A stretch of DNA of 40,647 nt from an uncultured Acetatifactor sp. (GTDB lineage: Bacteria; Bacillota; Clostridia; Lachnospirales; Lachnospiraceae): assembly GCA_910578185.1 (NCBI GenBank), contig CAJTPN010000025.1, forward strand, positions 1 to 40,647, in the 5' to 3' direction. Position 1 is the first letter of the stretch. Every line of letters begins with the position of its first letter. Below are positions 26,260 through 35,800 of this stretch, one piece after another. The notes beneath the pieces were generated by a model that did not search any database, was not told the DNA's origin, and was given only the letters and a program-made list of their open reading frames with translations. The position numbers were made by a program, and so were the translations under genes.

Positions 26260-28329
26260 CTAATATTTGACGGGAAGGAACCTGCTTTCCTTTTCGCCGC
26301 ACAAAAGCTCCAATTTGTGCATTGCCCTTGTACATGCCACATACAAAAGTCCCCTGTCGTACTCCGTCCGATAATTCCAGTCGTCCGCGTCCGGAATCAG
26401 CACCTGGTCAAATTCCAGCCCCTTTGCCATGGAAACTGCCGTAACCATAACGCCATCATAAAATTCCGCGCTGTCAAAAGTGAGCAGATGCAGCCTCGAA
26501 TGCATCTTGAAACGCCCCTCCAGCCAGAGAAACAGTTCTTCCGCCTGCCCATGACTTTTACAGATAATTCCTAACTTTGTACCATCCCCCAAAGCCAGAT
26601 TTTCCTCCACCCGTTCCAATATGTTCCGTCTCATTTGTTCCTCATCAGCGCTGTGAATCACAGCAGGCTCCGGACCATGACGCAAAACAGGCTCTATAAA
26701 AACCTGCCCTCTGATTTTTTGAGCAAAGTTCATAATCTCGCAGGTGGAGCGATAGCTTTTGTGAATCTCCATCACCTGCGCCTCCGGATACAGTCCCTTG
26801 AGGAAATCCAGTGAATTCTCCGCAAAAGGCACCACATTCTGATAAAAATCTCCCAATATGGTTTTCCTGCACGGATACAGTTTATTTAAAACCGCGTATT
26901 GGATGGGTGCATAATCCTGCATTTCGTCAATGACAAGATATTTGATTCGCTCCTCCATTTCATTCCCCTCCAAATACAGCTTTACATAAATCAACGGGAA
27001 AATATCCGCACTTTCCAGGCCGTTCTCCTCATCCCACACAAACAAGTCCTCACGGCCGATAAACGTATAGAAATACCGATAAAGTTCCAATGGGTCGTTA
27101 TACCGGTATCTGCCCATAAGCCAGTCAAATATTTCCTTTTTACTGGTTCCCCATCCTCTTGCCTTTCTCTGCGTCTTAAGCTCCTCCCACATGGCGGATG
27201 CAAGATCGTCCAATCTCTGTCGAACCGGATAGTTTTTGTGCCTGGAATACCGCTTCTCCAAAAATGCTCTCTCCAGGCTCCCACCTTCATAGAAATAATC
27301 ATCCGCAACAAAATGATACGCGTCACAATGTTCCAGATACCTGTCCAGCTCATGCACAAACGCTTCCGTAGACTTATAGGTATTTCGCTCTGCCCACGCC
27401 TGATTAACAGATGCCAGAAACCGTTCCGACTGATAGCAAATTCTCTCTGTCTTCATATCCCCGGGAAGGTGTCCTGCCGCAATCTCCTCCATTCCCAGAC
27501 TTCGAATATTTTCCTCCCCCAGCTCCGGAAGGACATTTGAAATATAATCCACAAAAATACCGTTTGGCGATATTACCAGAAAATTTGCTGATGTGATCTC
27601 ATTCCGATAACGATACAAAAAGTATGCAATCCTGTGCAGCGCAATGGACGTTTTTCCCGAACCGGCCACTCCCTGTATGACCAGTACGTCCGACGATTCA
27701 TTCCGAATCAGGCGGTTCTGCTCCTTCTGGATCGTGGTCACAATATCCTTCATCCTGTGATCGGAACTTTGGGATAGTTCCCGCTGCAAAATTTCATCCT
27801 CAATGCTGACGCTGCTCTCCAAGACATACTGAAGGACTCCGCCGGCAATTTTGTATTGTCTCTTATTGCGGATCTCTCCGGATATCCGTCCTTCCGGCGC
27901 ATCATAATAAGCGTCACCGTCCTCAAACTCATAATACATACTGGCAATGGGCGCCCTCCAGTCAAACACCTCATAGGGACTCTTGATATCCCAAAATGAG
28001 AATTTGCCGATATACACCTTCATCTCTTCCGCTTCATCCTGCATAAGAAAATCAATCCTGGCAAAATAAGGTGAATCCAGCATTTTCATGATACGATACA
28101 ACTGTTTCTTTGTATTTTCCCCTGCATCCACCAGACCGTCTGACAGCTGCCTGTTAAATTTTTCCTCATACTCGTCAAACTCATTTTGATGCTCCCACAG
28201 ATACCTGGCATACTCTTGATAACGATCGGAATAATAGTTGGTTGTCCCAAGCAGCTTGTCCGCCGCCTTTTTCAAAACCACCTTCAACCCGTTTAAATAC
28301 CCTGCTTCCTCTGATAAATCTATCGACAT
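26260..28329 (-). CDS. helD: RNA polymerase recycling motor HelD (UvrD/Rep-like helicase)
   Basis: ATPase that removes stalled RNA polymerase from DNA in Gram-positive bacteria. Seen: an N-terminal coiled-coil arm rich in Tyr/Glu (residues 1-100), the conserved VFDWRAPIAS block, and Walker A GVAGSGKT (220-227) followed by SIALHRIAYFLYR. Walker B LVIDEMQDYAP and C-terminal helicase motifs (SYRST, VTAVSMAKGLEFD, YVACTRAMHKLELL) complete the set. 689 residues, somewhat shorter than the B. subtilis protein (about 770). RBS: GGAGGG 7 nt before the ATG. A candidate terminator hairpin lies in its leader at 28423-28460. Confidence 0.9.
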   Translation of the reverse strand: MSIDLSEEAGYLNGLKVVLKKAADKLLGTTNYYSDRYQEYARYLWEHQNEFDEYEEKFNRQLSDGLVDAGENTKKQLYRIMKMLDSPYFARIDFLMQDEAEEMKVYIGKFSFWDIKSPYEVFDWRAPIASMYYEFEDGDAYYDAPEGRISGEIRNKRQYKIAGGVLQYVLESSVSIEDEILQRELSQSSDHRMKDIVTTIQKEQNRLIRNESSDVLVIQGVAGSGKTSIALHRIAYFLYRYRNEITSANFLVISPNGIFVDYISNVLPELGEENIRSLGMEEIAAGHLPGDMKTERICYQSERFLASVNQAWAERNTYKSTEAFVHELDRYLEHCDAYHFVADDYFYEGGSLERAFLEKRYSRHKNYPVRQRLDDLASAMWEELKTQRKARGWGTSKKEIFDWLMGRYRYNDPLELYRYFYTFIGREDLFVWDEENGLESADIFPLIYVKLYLEGNEMEERIKYLVIDEMQDYAPIQYAVLNKLYPCRKTILGDFYQNVVPFAENSLDFLKGLYPEAQVMEIHKSYRSTCEIMNFAQKIRGQVFIEPVLRHGPEPAVIHSADEEQMRRNILERVEENLALGDGTKLGIICKSHGQAEELFLWLEGRFKMHSRLHLLTFDSAEFYDGVMVTAVSMAKGLEFDQVLIPDADDWNYRTEYDRGLLYVACTRAMHKLELLCGEKESRFLPVKY

Positions 28330-28422
28330 ATTTGCCCTCCTGATCCAATAACACCCCTGCTTACTGCATTCTCACAGCGCTCAATGCTCCCTCTTGACAT
28401 ACTGTAAATATGCTTTCACGAC

Positions 28423-28460
28423 AAAAGGAGACTTTCGCATCTGCGTGCTGTCCGTCTCCT
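28423..28460 (-). terminator. Hairpin with T run in the helD leader (attenuator or terminator of the upstream gene)
   Basis: On the minus strand GGAGAC pairs with GTCTCC around a 21-base loop and is followed by TTTTG. It lies 94 bases ahead of the helD ATG and about 110 bases past the DUF4867 stop, so it may end the upstream transcript or attenuate helD. Confidence 0.4.
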
Positions 28461-28567
28461 CTAACCGTCAATTTTACCTTTGTATTTCTCATCCCATAAT
28501 CCCTATGCCCTCAAGGCATCCAAGGTATGTCTGTTTTTCCCAGCCTTCCGGCTGTCACCCTGAAGTA

Positions 28568-29203
28568 TCAAAGTTTGAGATTCTCTCCCTTAAGTCCCAA
28601 AAACACGCCCTCGTCCAATCCGCCCTCGGCATGCCCGATCAGCCATTTGTTGGCAGCCGTGATCAGCGCATCCTCATCGGGTACCTTCCCCTCCTGTACT
28701 CTGCCATGGGCGTTTTTCAAAGGATAGTTGGTCCCTTTGGGAAGAATTACCGCCACCTGAAATCCATTGCCGTCCACACCACAGGGCGCATAATGCAAAG
28801 TAGTCGCATAAACCTCCACCGCAGTACCCGCCGGAATGAGGAATGCCTCCACCCTGGAAGTCTCATAGGTAAAATCCTCCCCCACATCCTGCTGCAACCC
28901 CAGCATCAGCACCGCATCCGTAGCCGCCACATTCACTTCGGAGCTTCTGTGATACTCCAGCGCGTTCAGCTGACCGTTATGGCCGTTACAGTAACCGATC
29001 TGAACCGGAAGCTCCCCGTAAGTCACGTTTTCAATCACCTGCTTTACGGACAGCGCCTCCAATTCCACTACACCCGGCTCATATATCACGCCTTCGGGAA
29101 TCGGCGTTTTCTTCATCTCCTCCACCAATTCGGTGAAATCCACATTTTTAATCACCCTGCCGTACTTCTTAAAAGCAGGATCCTCCACAGATAAAACTTT
29201 CAT
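28568..29203 (-). CDS. DUF4867 family protein
   Basis: Seen: 211 residues opening with MKVLSVEDPAFKKYGRVI, matching the DUF4867 pattern (small cupin-like proteins of Firmicutes, distantly like ureidoglycolate lyase). The central region has EYHRSSEVNVAATDAVLMLG and the acid/aromatic LHYAPC, plausible cupin strands with a metal site at His and Glu. No signal peptide. Function is not established; a sugar or acid isomerase-like or lyase-like role is speculative. RBS: AAAGGAGG just ahead of the ATG. It lies 34 bases downstream of the chemotaxis receptor gene in the same direction and is probably co-transcribed with it. Confidence 0.75.
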   Translation of the reverse strand: MKVLSVEDPAFKKYGRVIKNVDFTELVEEMKKTPIPEGVIYEPGVVELEALSVKQVIENVTYGELPVQIGYCNGHNGQLNALEYHRSSEVNVAATDAVLMLGLQQDVGEDFTYETSRVEAFLIPAGTAVEVYATTLHYAPCGVDGNGFQVAVILPKGTNYPLKNAHGRVQEGKVPDEDALITAANKWLIGHAEGGLDEGVFLGLKGENLKL

Positions 29204-29237
29204 GTTTCCAAGCCTCCTTTTTATCTTTATATCTCTT

Positions 29238-30707
29238 TTACCCTTCCCCCTGAAGTTTTGTGGCTTCCGCGCTTAAGTTTGTCACGATCTCCTTCACCAT
29301 GGACACCAGAGACGTATTCTCCTCACAGGCGTTATAAGTCTCCCCCGCATGAGCGGAAACCTCCTCGGTGATGGCAGAAATCGTCTGAATGTTATCCACA
29401 ATATCTCTGTTAGCCGTCTCCAGGCTGCCTACAATCTCCAGAAGCTCCTGAACCTGTCGGCCCACATCGTCCGTACCCTGATGAATTCCTTCAAAGCTGT
29501 CCGTCACCGTCCTGGCACTTTCGGCATTGGCACGGTTACACTCCGTCACCACGTCCACCGCCGCTTCCACTGATGTCAGTTCCTTTTGAATATTTCCGAT
29601 CAGCTCCGTGATATTAACGGTTGCCCTCTTAGTCTGGCCAGCCAGCTCCGAGATTTGATCCGCCACCACGGAAAACCCTCGTCCAGATACCCCCGCCCTT
29701 GCCGCCTCTATGCTGGCATTCAGCGCCAGCATCCCCGTACTGTTGGCAATGCTGGTTATGGTCTCAATAATTGTATGCATCTGACCTGCATATTCGTTCA
29801 ATGCCTTCATCTGCGCAAGAACCTGCCCGTTGGCCTTTGTGGACTTCCCTGCCTGGCTTGTCAGCGCCTCAATCTGTTCCCTGCCCTCAGCCACCTTGCG
29901 GGCAGTTTCCTCCATATTCTCCTCGATCCGGGAAGCTGCGCCCTTCACCGATGTGATGTGGTCCTGAATCTGCTCCGTGCGCTGCATCTGTACCTGCACG
30001 GACTGAGCCGTCTCGGTACTTCCCGTGGAGACTTCGTTCATAGAGTCACGGATATGCGTCACGGACTCTCCCAGCCGCACCAGCTTCTCCGCAGTGTCGC
30101 CAATACCGGAAATCATCCTGCCTGACGTACTTAAAATATGCTCCGTCATTGCCCTTGCCGATTCGGTCTGGGCTTCGATCTGCTTTAATTTCTCACTGTT
30201 TACCTTCTTGACCGCCTTACACACCAGCACCATAAAAATCCCGGTCAGCGCAACGGACGCCACCTGTATTTCCACATCGGGCAATTCCTCCGAAGCATAA
30301 CCCACCGTCACATAATGGTATGCCACAAAAATCACGTTTGCCAGAAACACGCCCGATGCGATCACGGCGCTGTATCTTACGTCCATGAACAGAATGACCA
30401 CCATAAACATTGGAAACGCATAGGTAAAAGGCAATATGCTGTGGGTTGTGAAAATGACAAACAAATACAGGATTCCGTATCCGACACAGATGACAGGCTT
30501 GATGGCGCCGCTTTCTTTGTTTCTGGAAAAAATCAAGAACTCTGCTGCCACCGGCGCTATACAGAGCAGAGCAAAAAGGGCAAAATATCCCAATGTCCGC
30601 GCACCCTTTATCAGCTCTATTGTATAGGCCAGAACAAGAACCGTATCAATTATGGTGTGTCCGATAATAGCAGTACGATTTACAAAAGATTTTTCTGAAA
30701 ATTTCAT
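29238..30707 (-). CDS. Methyl-accepting chemotaxis protein with multi-helix membrane domain
   Basis: Receptor that signals to CheA/CheW. Seen: an N-terminal domain of about six membrane helices (residues 10-180) with only short loops and no extracellular ligand-binding domain. A long coiled-coil follows, and then the signalling hairpin tip MLALNASIEAARAGVSGRGF within VVADQISELAGQTKRA. No chemotaxis kinase or flagellar genes are in the window. Start: ATG at 30705-30707 with GGAGGGG 6 nt upstream; the frame extends 11 codons further without family character. Promoter at 30750-30778. Divergent from sufC. Inference: it senses a membrane-dissolved or membrane-state signal. Confidence 0.9.
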   Translation of the reverse strand: MKFSEKSFVNRTAIIGHTIIDTVLVLAYTIELIKGARTLGYFALFALLCIAPVAAEFLIFSRNKESGAIKPVICVGYGILYLFVIFTTHSILPFTYAFPMFMVVILFMDVRYSAVIASGVFLANVIFVAYHYVTVGYASEELPDVEIQVASVALTGIFMVLVCKAVKKVNSEKLKQIEAQTESARAMTEHILSTSGRMISGIGDTAEKLVRLGESVTHIRDSMNEVSTGSTETAQSVQVQMQRTEQIQDHITSVKGAASRIEENMEETARKVAEGREQIEALTSQAGKSTKANGQVLAQMKALNEYAGQMHTIIETITSIANSTGMLALNASIEAARAGVSGRGFSVVADQISELAGQTKRATVNITELIGNIQKELTSVEAAVDVVTECNRANAESARTVTDSFEGIHQGTDDVGRQVQELLEIVGSLETANRDIVDNIQTISAITEEVSAHAGETYNACEENTSLVSMVKEIVTNLSAEATKLQGEG

Positions 30708-30749
30708 AGTCGCCCCTCCACGATCCTTCTCCTTTCTCAATACAGAACC

Positions 30750-30778
30750 ATTCTAACATACATACCTGGAGTCCGCAA
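30750..30778 (-). promoter_or_regulatory. Extended -10 promoter of the chemotaxis receptor gene
   Basis: On the minus strand: TTGCGG (30778-30773), 17-base spacer, TAGAAT (30755-30750), with TG one base before the -10. The leader is about 36 bases. Confidence 0.5.
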
Positions 30779-30820
30779 GAAAATAAATTACCAAAACCAG
30801 TACGTTTTTTCTTCGATTTG

Positions 30821-30829
30821 TGTTATACT
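30821..30829 (+). promoter_or_regulatory. Extended -10 promoter of the sufC operon
   Basis: TGTTATACT: TG, one base, then TATACT (30824-30829). The region 17 bases upstream (TACGTT) is a poor -35, so the extended -10 or an activator probably carries it. Predicted start near 30836. Confidence 0.55.
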
Positions 30830-30835
30830 CTACAT

Positions 30836-30961
30836 GAGTCGAGGCCTGCCCCGAAAAACGGGACAAAAGGACCCTCCGCTTCCTGTCTACAGCCGCAGTC
30901 CCAACAGGGCAGCTGCGGATTTCCTGTCAGCAGGAATCACTATAGAATAGAGGTATCGCAT
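30836..30961 (+). promoter_or_regulatory. Structured 5' leader of the sufC-sufB(-nifJ) block
   Basis: Seen: about 125 bases with several small hairpins: CCCG-A5-CGGG (30850-30862), CCGCAG/CTGCGG (30893-30918, with CCC/GGG inside the loop) and TTCCTG-TCAG-CAGGAA (30921-30936), then AGAGG (30949-30953) as the ribosome binding site. The 8-mer TTCCTGTC occurs at 30880-30887 and again at 30921-30928. CAGGAA (30931-30936) could therefore pair with either copy. I do not match it to any riboswitch class I know. Role inferred: control of Fe-S assembly genes. Confidence 0.4.
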
Positions 30962-31753
30962 ATGTTAGAGTTACAAAATCTCTGTTTCCAAATCTCCGAC
31001 GGAGCCGACGGGAACATGCAGACACAGCCGCCAAAAGCCGCTGAGGAGACAGGATCTAAAGAAATTATTAAAAATATCAATCTTACTTTCGGGGATCATA
31101 CTTTTATCGCCATCACCGGTCCCAACGGAGGCGGCAAGTCCACCCTGGCAAAGCTGATCATGGGAATCGAACGTCCCACCTCCGGCCGAATCTTGTACAA
31201 CGGCACGGATATCACGGAAATGAGCATCACAGAACGGGCCAACTTAGGCATCAGCTTTGCCTTCCAGCAGCCGGTCCGCTTCAAGGGAATCAAAGTAAAA
31301 GATCTCATTGCGCTGGCAGCCGGCTCCGGCAGCAAGAATGCCTCCAGCGTCAAACTGCCCGCCGCCTGCGATTATTTGTCCAAAGTAGGTCTGTGCGCCA
31401 GGGACTACGTCAACCGGGACATGGACGCAAGCCTATCCGGAGGCGAATGCAAACGAATCGAAATCGCCACGATCATCGCCCGCAATACCCCATTGTCCGT
31501 CTTTGACGAGCCGGAGGCGGGCATCGACCTGTGGAGCTTCCATAATCTGATCCAGGTTTTTGAAGATATGCACCGGGAAAGCGGCAACTCCCTGATTCTC
31601 ATCACACATCAAGAGCGGATCCTGAATATCGCGGACGAGATCATCGTGCTTGCGGACGGAGGTGTCAGAGCCAGGGGACGCCGGGAGGAAATCCTGCCGG
31701 AGCTGCTCCGGGGCACGGAAAGCTGTAAATTTTATACTGACAGCGCCAGATAA
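30962..31753 (+). CDS. sufC: Fe-S cluster assembly ATPase SufC (SmsC-like)
   Basis: Cytoplasmic ABC-type ATPase that drives Fe-S cluster assembly on its SufB-like partner. Seen: 263 residues with Walker A GPNGGGKST, the QQPVRFKG Q-loop, the signature LSGGECKRIEIA, Walker B LSVFDEPEAGIDL and the H-loop ILITHQE. DEPEAGIDLWSF is typical of the minimal Suf-like (SMS) subgroup. An insert of about 25 residues (QISDGADGNMQ and on) follows the first strand. Start: ATG at 30962-30964 with AGAGG 8 nt upstream; the frame upstream of this is the leader and I do not count it. Promoter and structured leader precede it, and the SufB-like gene follows after 54 bases. Confidence 0.92.
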   Translation: MLELQNLCFQISDGADGNMQTQPPKAAEETGSKEIIKNINLTFGDHTFIAITGPNGGGKSTLAKLIMGIERPTSGRILYNGTDITEMSITERANLGISFAFQQPVRFKGIKVKDLIALAAGSGSKNASSVKLPAACDYLSKVGLCARDYVNRDMDASLSGGECKRIEIATIIARNTPLSVFDEPEAGIDLWSFHNLIQVFEDMHRESGNSLILITHQERILNIADEIIVLADGGVRARGRREEILPELLRGTESCKFYTDSAR

Positions 31754-31807
31754 GCGGTATTCATTGCCGGCGGAAATAAAATTATCGGAAAGGAAAGCAG
31801 ACGCGTT

Positions 31808-32725
31808 ATGGACGAAATACAGAAAAACTTACTTGAGCAGGTGGCAGGATTACATGAAATGCCCACGGGCGCATACAATATCCGCGCCAACGGAAAGAGC
31901 GCATCCCGTGCCACCACCGCTCATATTGACATATTGACTAAGACGGACACACAGGGAATTGATATTGTCATCAAGCCTGGCACCAAAAAGGAAAGCGTTC
32001 ACATCCCTGTTGTTTTAAGCGAAAGCGGATTGACCGAAATGGTCTACAACGATTTTTATGTGGGGGACGACTGTGATGTCACCATTGTGGCGGGCTGCGG
32101 TATTCACAACAGCGGGGACGCCGACAGCCGTCACGACGGCATCCACTCATTTTATATCGGCAAAAATTCCCATGTAAAATACGTGGAGAAACATTACGGC
32201 AGCGGCAGCGGTAAGGGTGAGCGCATCATGAACCCGGAGACTCGGGTGGAAGTTGGCGAGAACAGCTTTATGGAAATGGAGACGGTACAGATCAAAGGGG
32301 TAGATTCCACCAAACGTCTCACCAGCGCTAAACTGGCCGCCAACGCCAGACTGGTGGTCACGGAAAAGCTGATGACCCACGGCACCCAGACCGCCGAGAC
32401 ATCCTTTCAGGTGGATTTGGACGGAGAAGGCTCCAGCGCCAATATTATTTCCCGTTCCGTTGCAAAAGAGGATTCCAGACAACTGTTCCTCTCCAAAATC
32501 AACGGCAACAATCGCTGTAAGGGCCATTCCGAATGCGACGGCATTATTATGGACAATGCCAGGATCAGCGCAATTCCTGAAATAACAGCCAACCACCTGG
32601 ACGCGGAATTAATCCACGAGGCGGCCATCGGCAAAATAGCCGGAGAACAAATCATCAAGCTGATGACGTTGGGGCTGACGGAAGCGGAGGCGGAAGCCCA
32701 GATCGTAAACGGCTTCTTAAAATAG
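31808..32725 (+). CDS. Short SufB/SufD-type Fe-S scaffold protein (SmsB-like)
   Basis: Partner of SufC on which Fe-S clusters are built. Seen: 305 residues, much shorter than classic SufB (about 470) because only the right-handed beta-helix core and the C-terminal SufC-binding helices are present. Family marks are the HSECDGIIMD motif (about residue 240, with the conserved Cys), EAAIGKIAGEQIIKLMTLGL and the terminal EAEAEAQIVNGFLK. The ATG has only a purine-rich GGAAAGGAAAG further upstream, so expression may depend on coupling. No SufS, SufU or SufD lies nearby. This matches the two-gene SMS layout described for many anaerobes. Confidence 0.88.
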   Translation: MDEIQKNLLEQVAGLHEMPTGAYNIRANGKSASRATTAHIDILTKTDTQGIDIVIKPGTKKESVHIPVVLSESGLTEMVYNDFYVGDDCDVTIVAGCGIHNSGDADSRHDGIHSFYIGKNSHVKYVEKHYGSGSGKGERIMNPETRVEVGENSFMEMETVQIKGVDSTKRLTSAKLAANARLVVTEKLMTHGTQTAETSFQVDLDGEGSSANIISRSVAKEDSRQLFLSKINGNNRCKGHSECDGIIMDNARISAIPEITANHLDAELIHEAAIGKIAGEQIIKLMTLGLTEAEAEAQIVNGFLK

Positions 32726-32890
32726 AAATGTTGCTTTAAAATATTCCAAAAGCACATAAATAAAAAACCACCGGGGCAAAATACCAGACATACGAACCGG
32801 ACGGTAAATCGTCTGACCGGCCGCTTGGAAGATCATCCGGGCCGTCAGTGATGCCATCAGGCCTAAAAGTACACACACCCGGAGGTTATC

Positions 32891-35800
32891 ATGAAAACAA
32901 GTAACGATCTGCAAAAAAACAGCGACGCCCGCAGCTTACAGACCATGGATGGCTGTCAGGCCGCCGCTCATGTGGCTTATGCCTACAGCGAAGCCGCCGC
33001 CATCTATCCCATCACCCCTTCTTCCCCCATGGCGGAACTGTGCGATGAATGGGCAGGCAAGGGACGGAAAAACATCTACGGACAGATTCTGGAAATTTCT
33101 CAGCTGCAATCCGAGGCCGGCGCCGCAGGCGCCGTTCACGGTGCGCTGCTGGCCGGGTCCCTTGCCACCACGTTCACTTCTTCACAGGGACTTCTGCTCA
33201 TGCTTCCAAACCTTTATCGTATGGCCGGAGAATTGCTGCCGGGCGTCATTCATGTGGCGGCAAGAACCATTGCCACCCATGCCCTCTCTATCTTTGGCGA
33301 TCATTCTGATATTTACGCTTGTCGTCAGACCGGCGCAGCTGTTTTTTCTGAAAGCAGCGTACAGGAAGTAATGGATCTTTCCCCCGTCGCCCATCTTGCG
33401 GCTCTGGAAGGACGCATTCCTTTCCTGAATTTCTTTGACGGATTCCGCACTTCCCATGAACTGCACAAAATAAATGTCTGGGAATATGAAGATTTAAAAT
33501 CCATGACAAACCCGGAAGCTCTGGAGCAATTCCGTCGGCACAGTCTTCATCCCTTCCACGGTAAGGTCTACGGCAGCGCCCAAAATCCGGATATTTTCTT
33601 CCAGGCCAGAGAAGCTTCCAATCCCTACTATCAGGACCTCCCTGGAATTGTGGAACGGCTCTTGGAAAAGATCAACAATAAATTGGGAACTTCTTACGGT
33701 CTCTTCGACTATTATGGCGCTCCTGACGCGGAACACATCATAGTCGCCATGGGAAGCATATGTGAAACCGTCAAGGAATACCTGGACGCTAACCCCTCTC
33801 AAAAGCTGGGGCTGATCAATGTACATCTATACCGGCCTTTCAGCGGTAGTCATCTGGCGCAAAAACTGCCCAAAAGCACCCGCCGGATCACGGTGCTGGA
33901 CCGTACCAAAGAACCGGGCGCTGCCGGGGAACCTTTGTTCCTGGATGTAGTGGCGGCTCTGGCACAACAGGGCATTTCCGTTTCCTGCGCTGCATATGAT
34001 TCCGCTTCCTCCAATGCATCCGGAACTATCCATGTCTTTTCCGGACGCTACGGCTTAAGCTCCAAGGACACCACACCGGATCAGGTTGCCGCTGTCTATG
34101 CCAACCAAAATAAAGTGGTTTTTACCGTGGGCATTACGGATGATGTGACGGATTTGTCACTGGAAGTTCCCACAATACCCGAAACCGCTCCAAAGGATAT
34201 CGTCTCCTGTAAATTCTGGGGCTTGGGTGGGGACGGCACGGTCAGCGCCACCAAAAACGCCATCAAAATCATCGGCAACCACACGGATATGACCGCACAG
34301 GGCTACTTTGAATATGATTCCAAAAAATCCAGGGGACTGACCATATCCCATCTGCGTTTCGGAACAAGCCCCATTCACAGCGCTTATCTGATACACAAAG
34401 CGGACTTCGTAGCCTGCCACAATCCCGCATATCTGCACAAGTACCGGATGGCCCAGGAATTAAAGGATGGAGGCATTTTCCTGCTGAACTACCACTTTGC
34501 CAAAATGCTGCCTGGGAAATCCTCTCAATGCTTGGAAAACCAGAATGCTGCCTGCAGGGAACCGGAAAGTATTCCGGATTTCATAAAGAAGGAACTGGAG
34601 GCCTTCCTTCCCGACGATTTTAAATCCTGTCTGGCCACACACGGTATCAGGCTTTATGTGATTGACGCCATGGGCATAGGCAAGGAAATTGGTCTCAACA
34701 GCAAAATCAGCACGATTCTGCAGGCCGCCTTCTTCGCCGTTTCCGGGCTCCTGGCTGCCGACGACGCAAAACAATGGATGAAAGAAGCCGCAGAAAAAAG
34801 TTATGGCAAAAATGGCAGTAAAATCCTGGAAATGAACTTTCAGGCCATAGAAAGAGGGTTTGCGGAAGTTTTTGCCTTTCCGGTACCAGCGCGATGGAAA
34901 GAATGTGGGGCACAAGCAAGCGCCAACAAAGCAGGAGCTTCCCAATCCGATCCTCTGGATAACACGCCTCTTCCAGATCGAGCCGAAATGATGGACTTCG
35001 TAAGAAAAATCCAACAGCCTGTCACCGACCAACGAGGCAATGAACTTCCGGTCTCCGCCTTCCTGCCCTATGCGGACGGCTATACACCGGCTGGGAGTAC
35101 CGCTCATGAGAGGCGAAATACCGCCACGGAAATCCCTGTCTGGAAGCCGGAAAACTGTATTCAGTGCAATCGTTGTTCCTTTGTGTGTCCCCATGCGGTC
35201 ATCAGACCTGCCGTGCTGGACGAAAAAAAGCGCTCTTCTGCGCCAAAGGGTATGGAAACTATCCCCATGGCAGGACTGGAAGACCGCTCCTTTGCCATCA
35301 CCATCTCCCAGGTAGACTGCACCGGTTGCGGAACCTGTGTTGCAGTCTGCCCGGGCAAACAAGGCAGCAAGGCGCTGGAGATGGTGCCGGTAAACGAATA
35401 TGTGCAAAAAGACCCTTCAGGACTGCGCCAACAGGTATTTGATTACTGTAAGCCTTTGCTGCCATGCCAGGAAGCGGCAGAGAAGTTCCGCAAAGACACC
35501 TTCAAGGGAAGTCAGTTTCTTCGCCCTCTCATGGAGTTCTCAGGCGCCTGCGCCGGATGCGGCGAAACCGCCTATGTAAAGCTGTTGACCCAGTTGTTCG
35601 GTACCAGGATGTACCTGGCCAATGCCACTGGATGCAGCTCCATCTGGGGCAATTCCGCGCCCTCCTGCGCCTATGCCCTGGACGAAGAGGGACATGGACC
35701 AGCCTGGTCAAACTCTCTTTTTGAGGATGCGGCAGAATTTGGCTACGGTATGCTTATGGCCCAGGAGGTGATACGAAAGCGGGAAAAATTTACTGACGCT

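Noticed and set aside
32726..32890. Separate promoter or riboswitch between the SufB-like gene and nifJ
   Set aside because: Some CCGG-rich pairing is visible but there is no convincing -35/-10 pair or T-tailed terminator, so I neither split nor firmly join the transcript.
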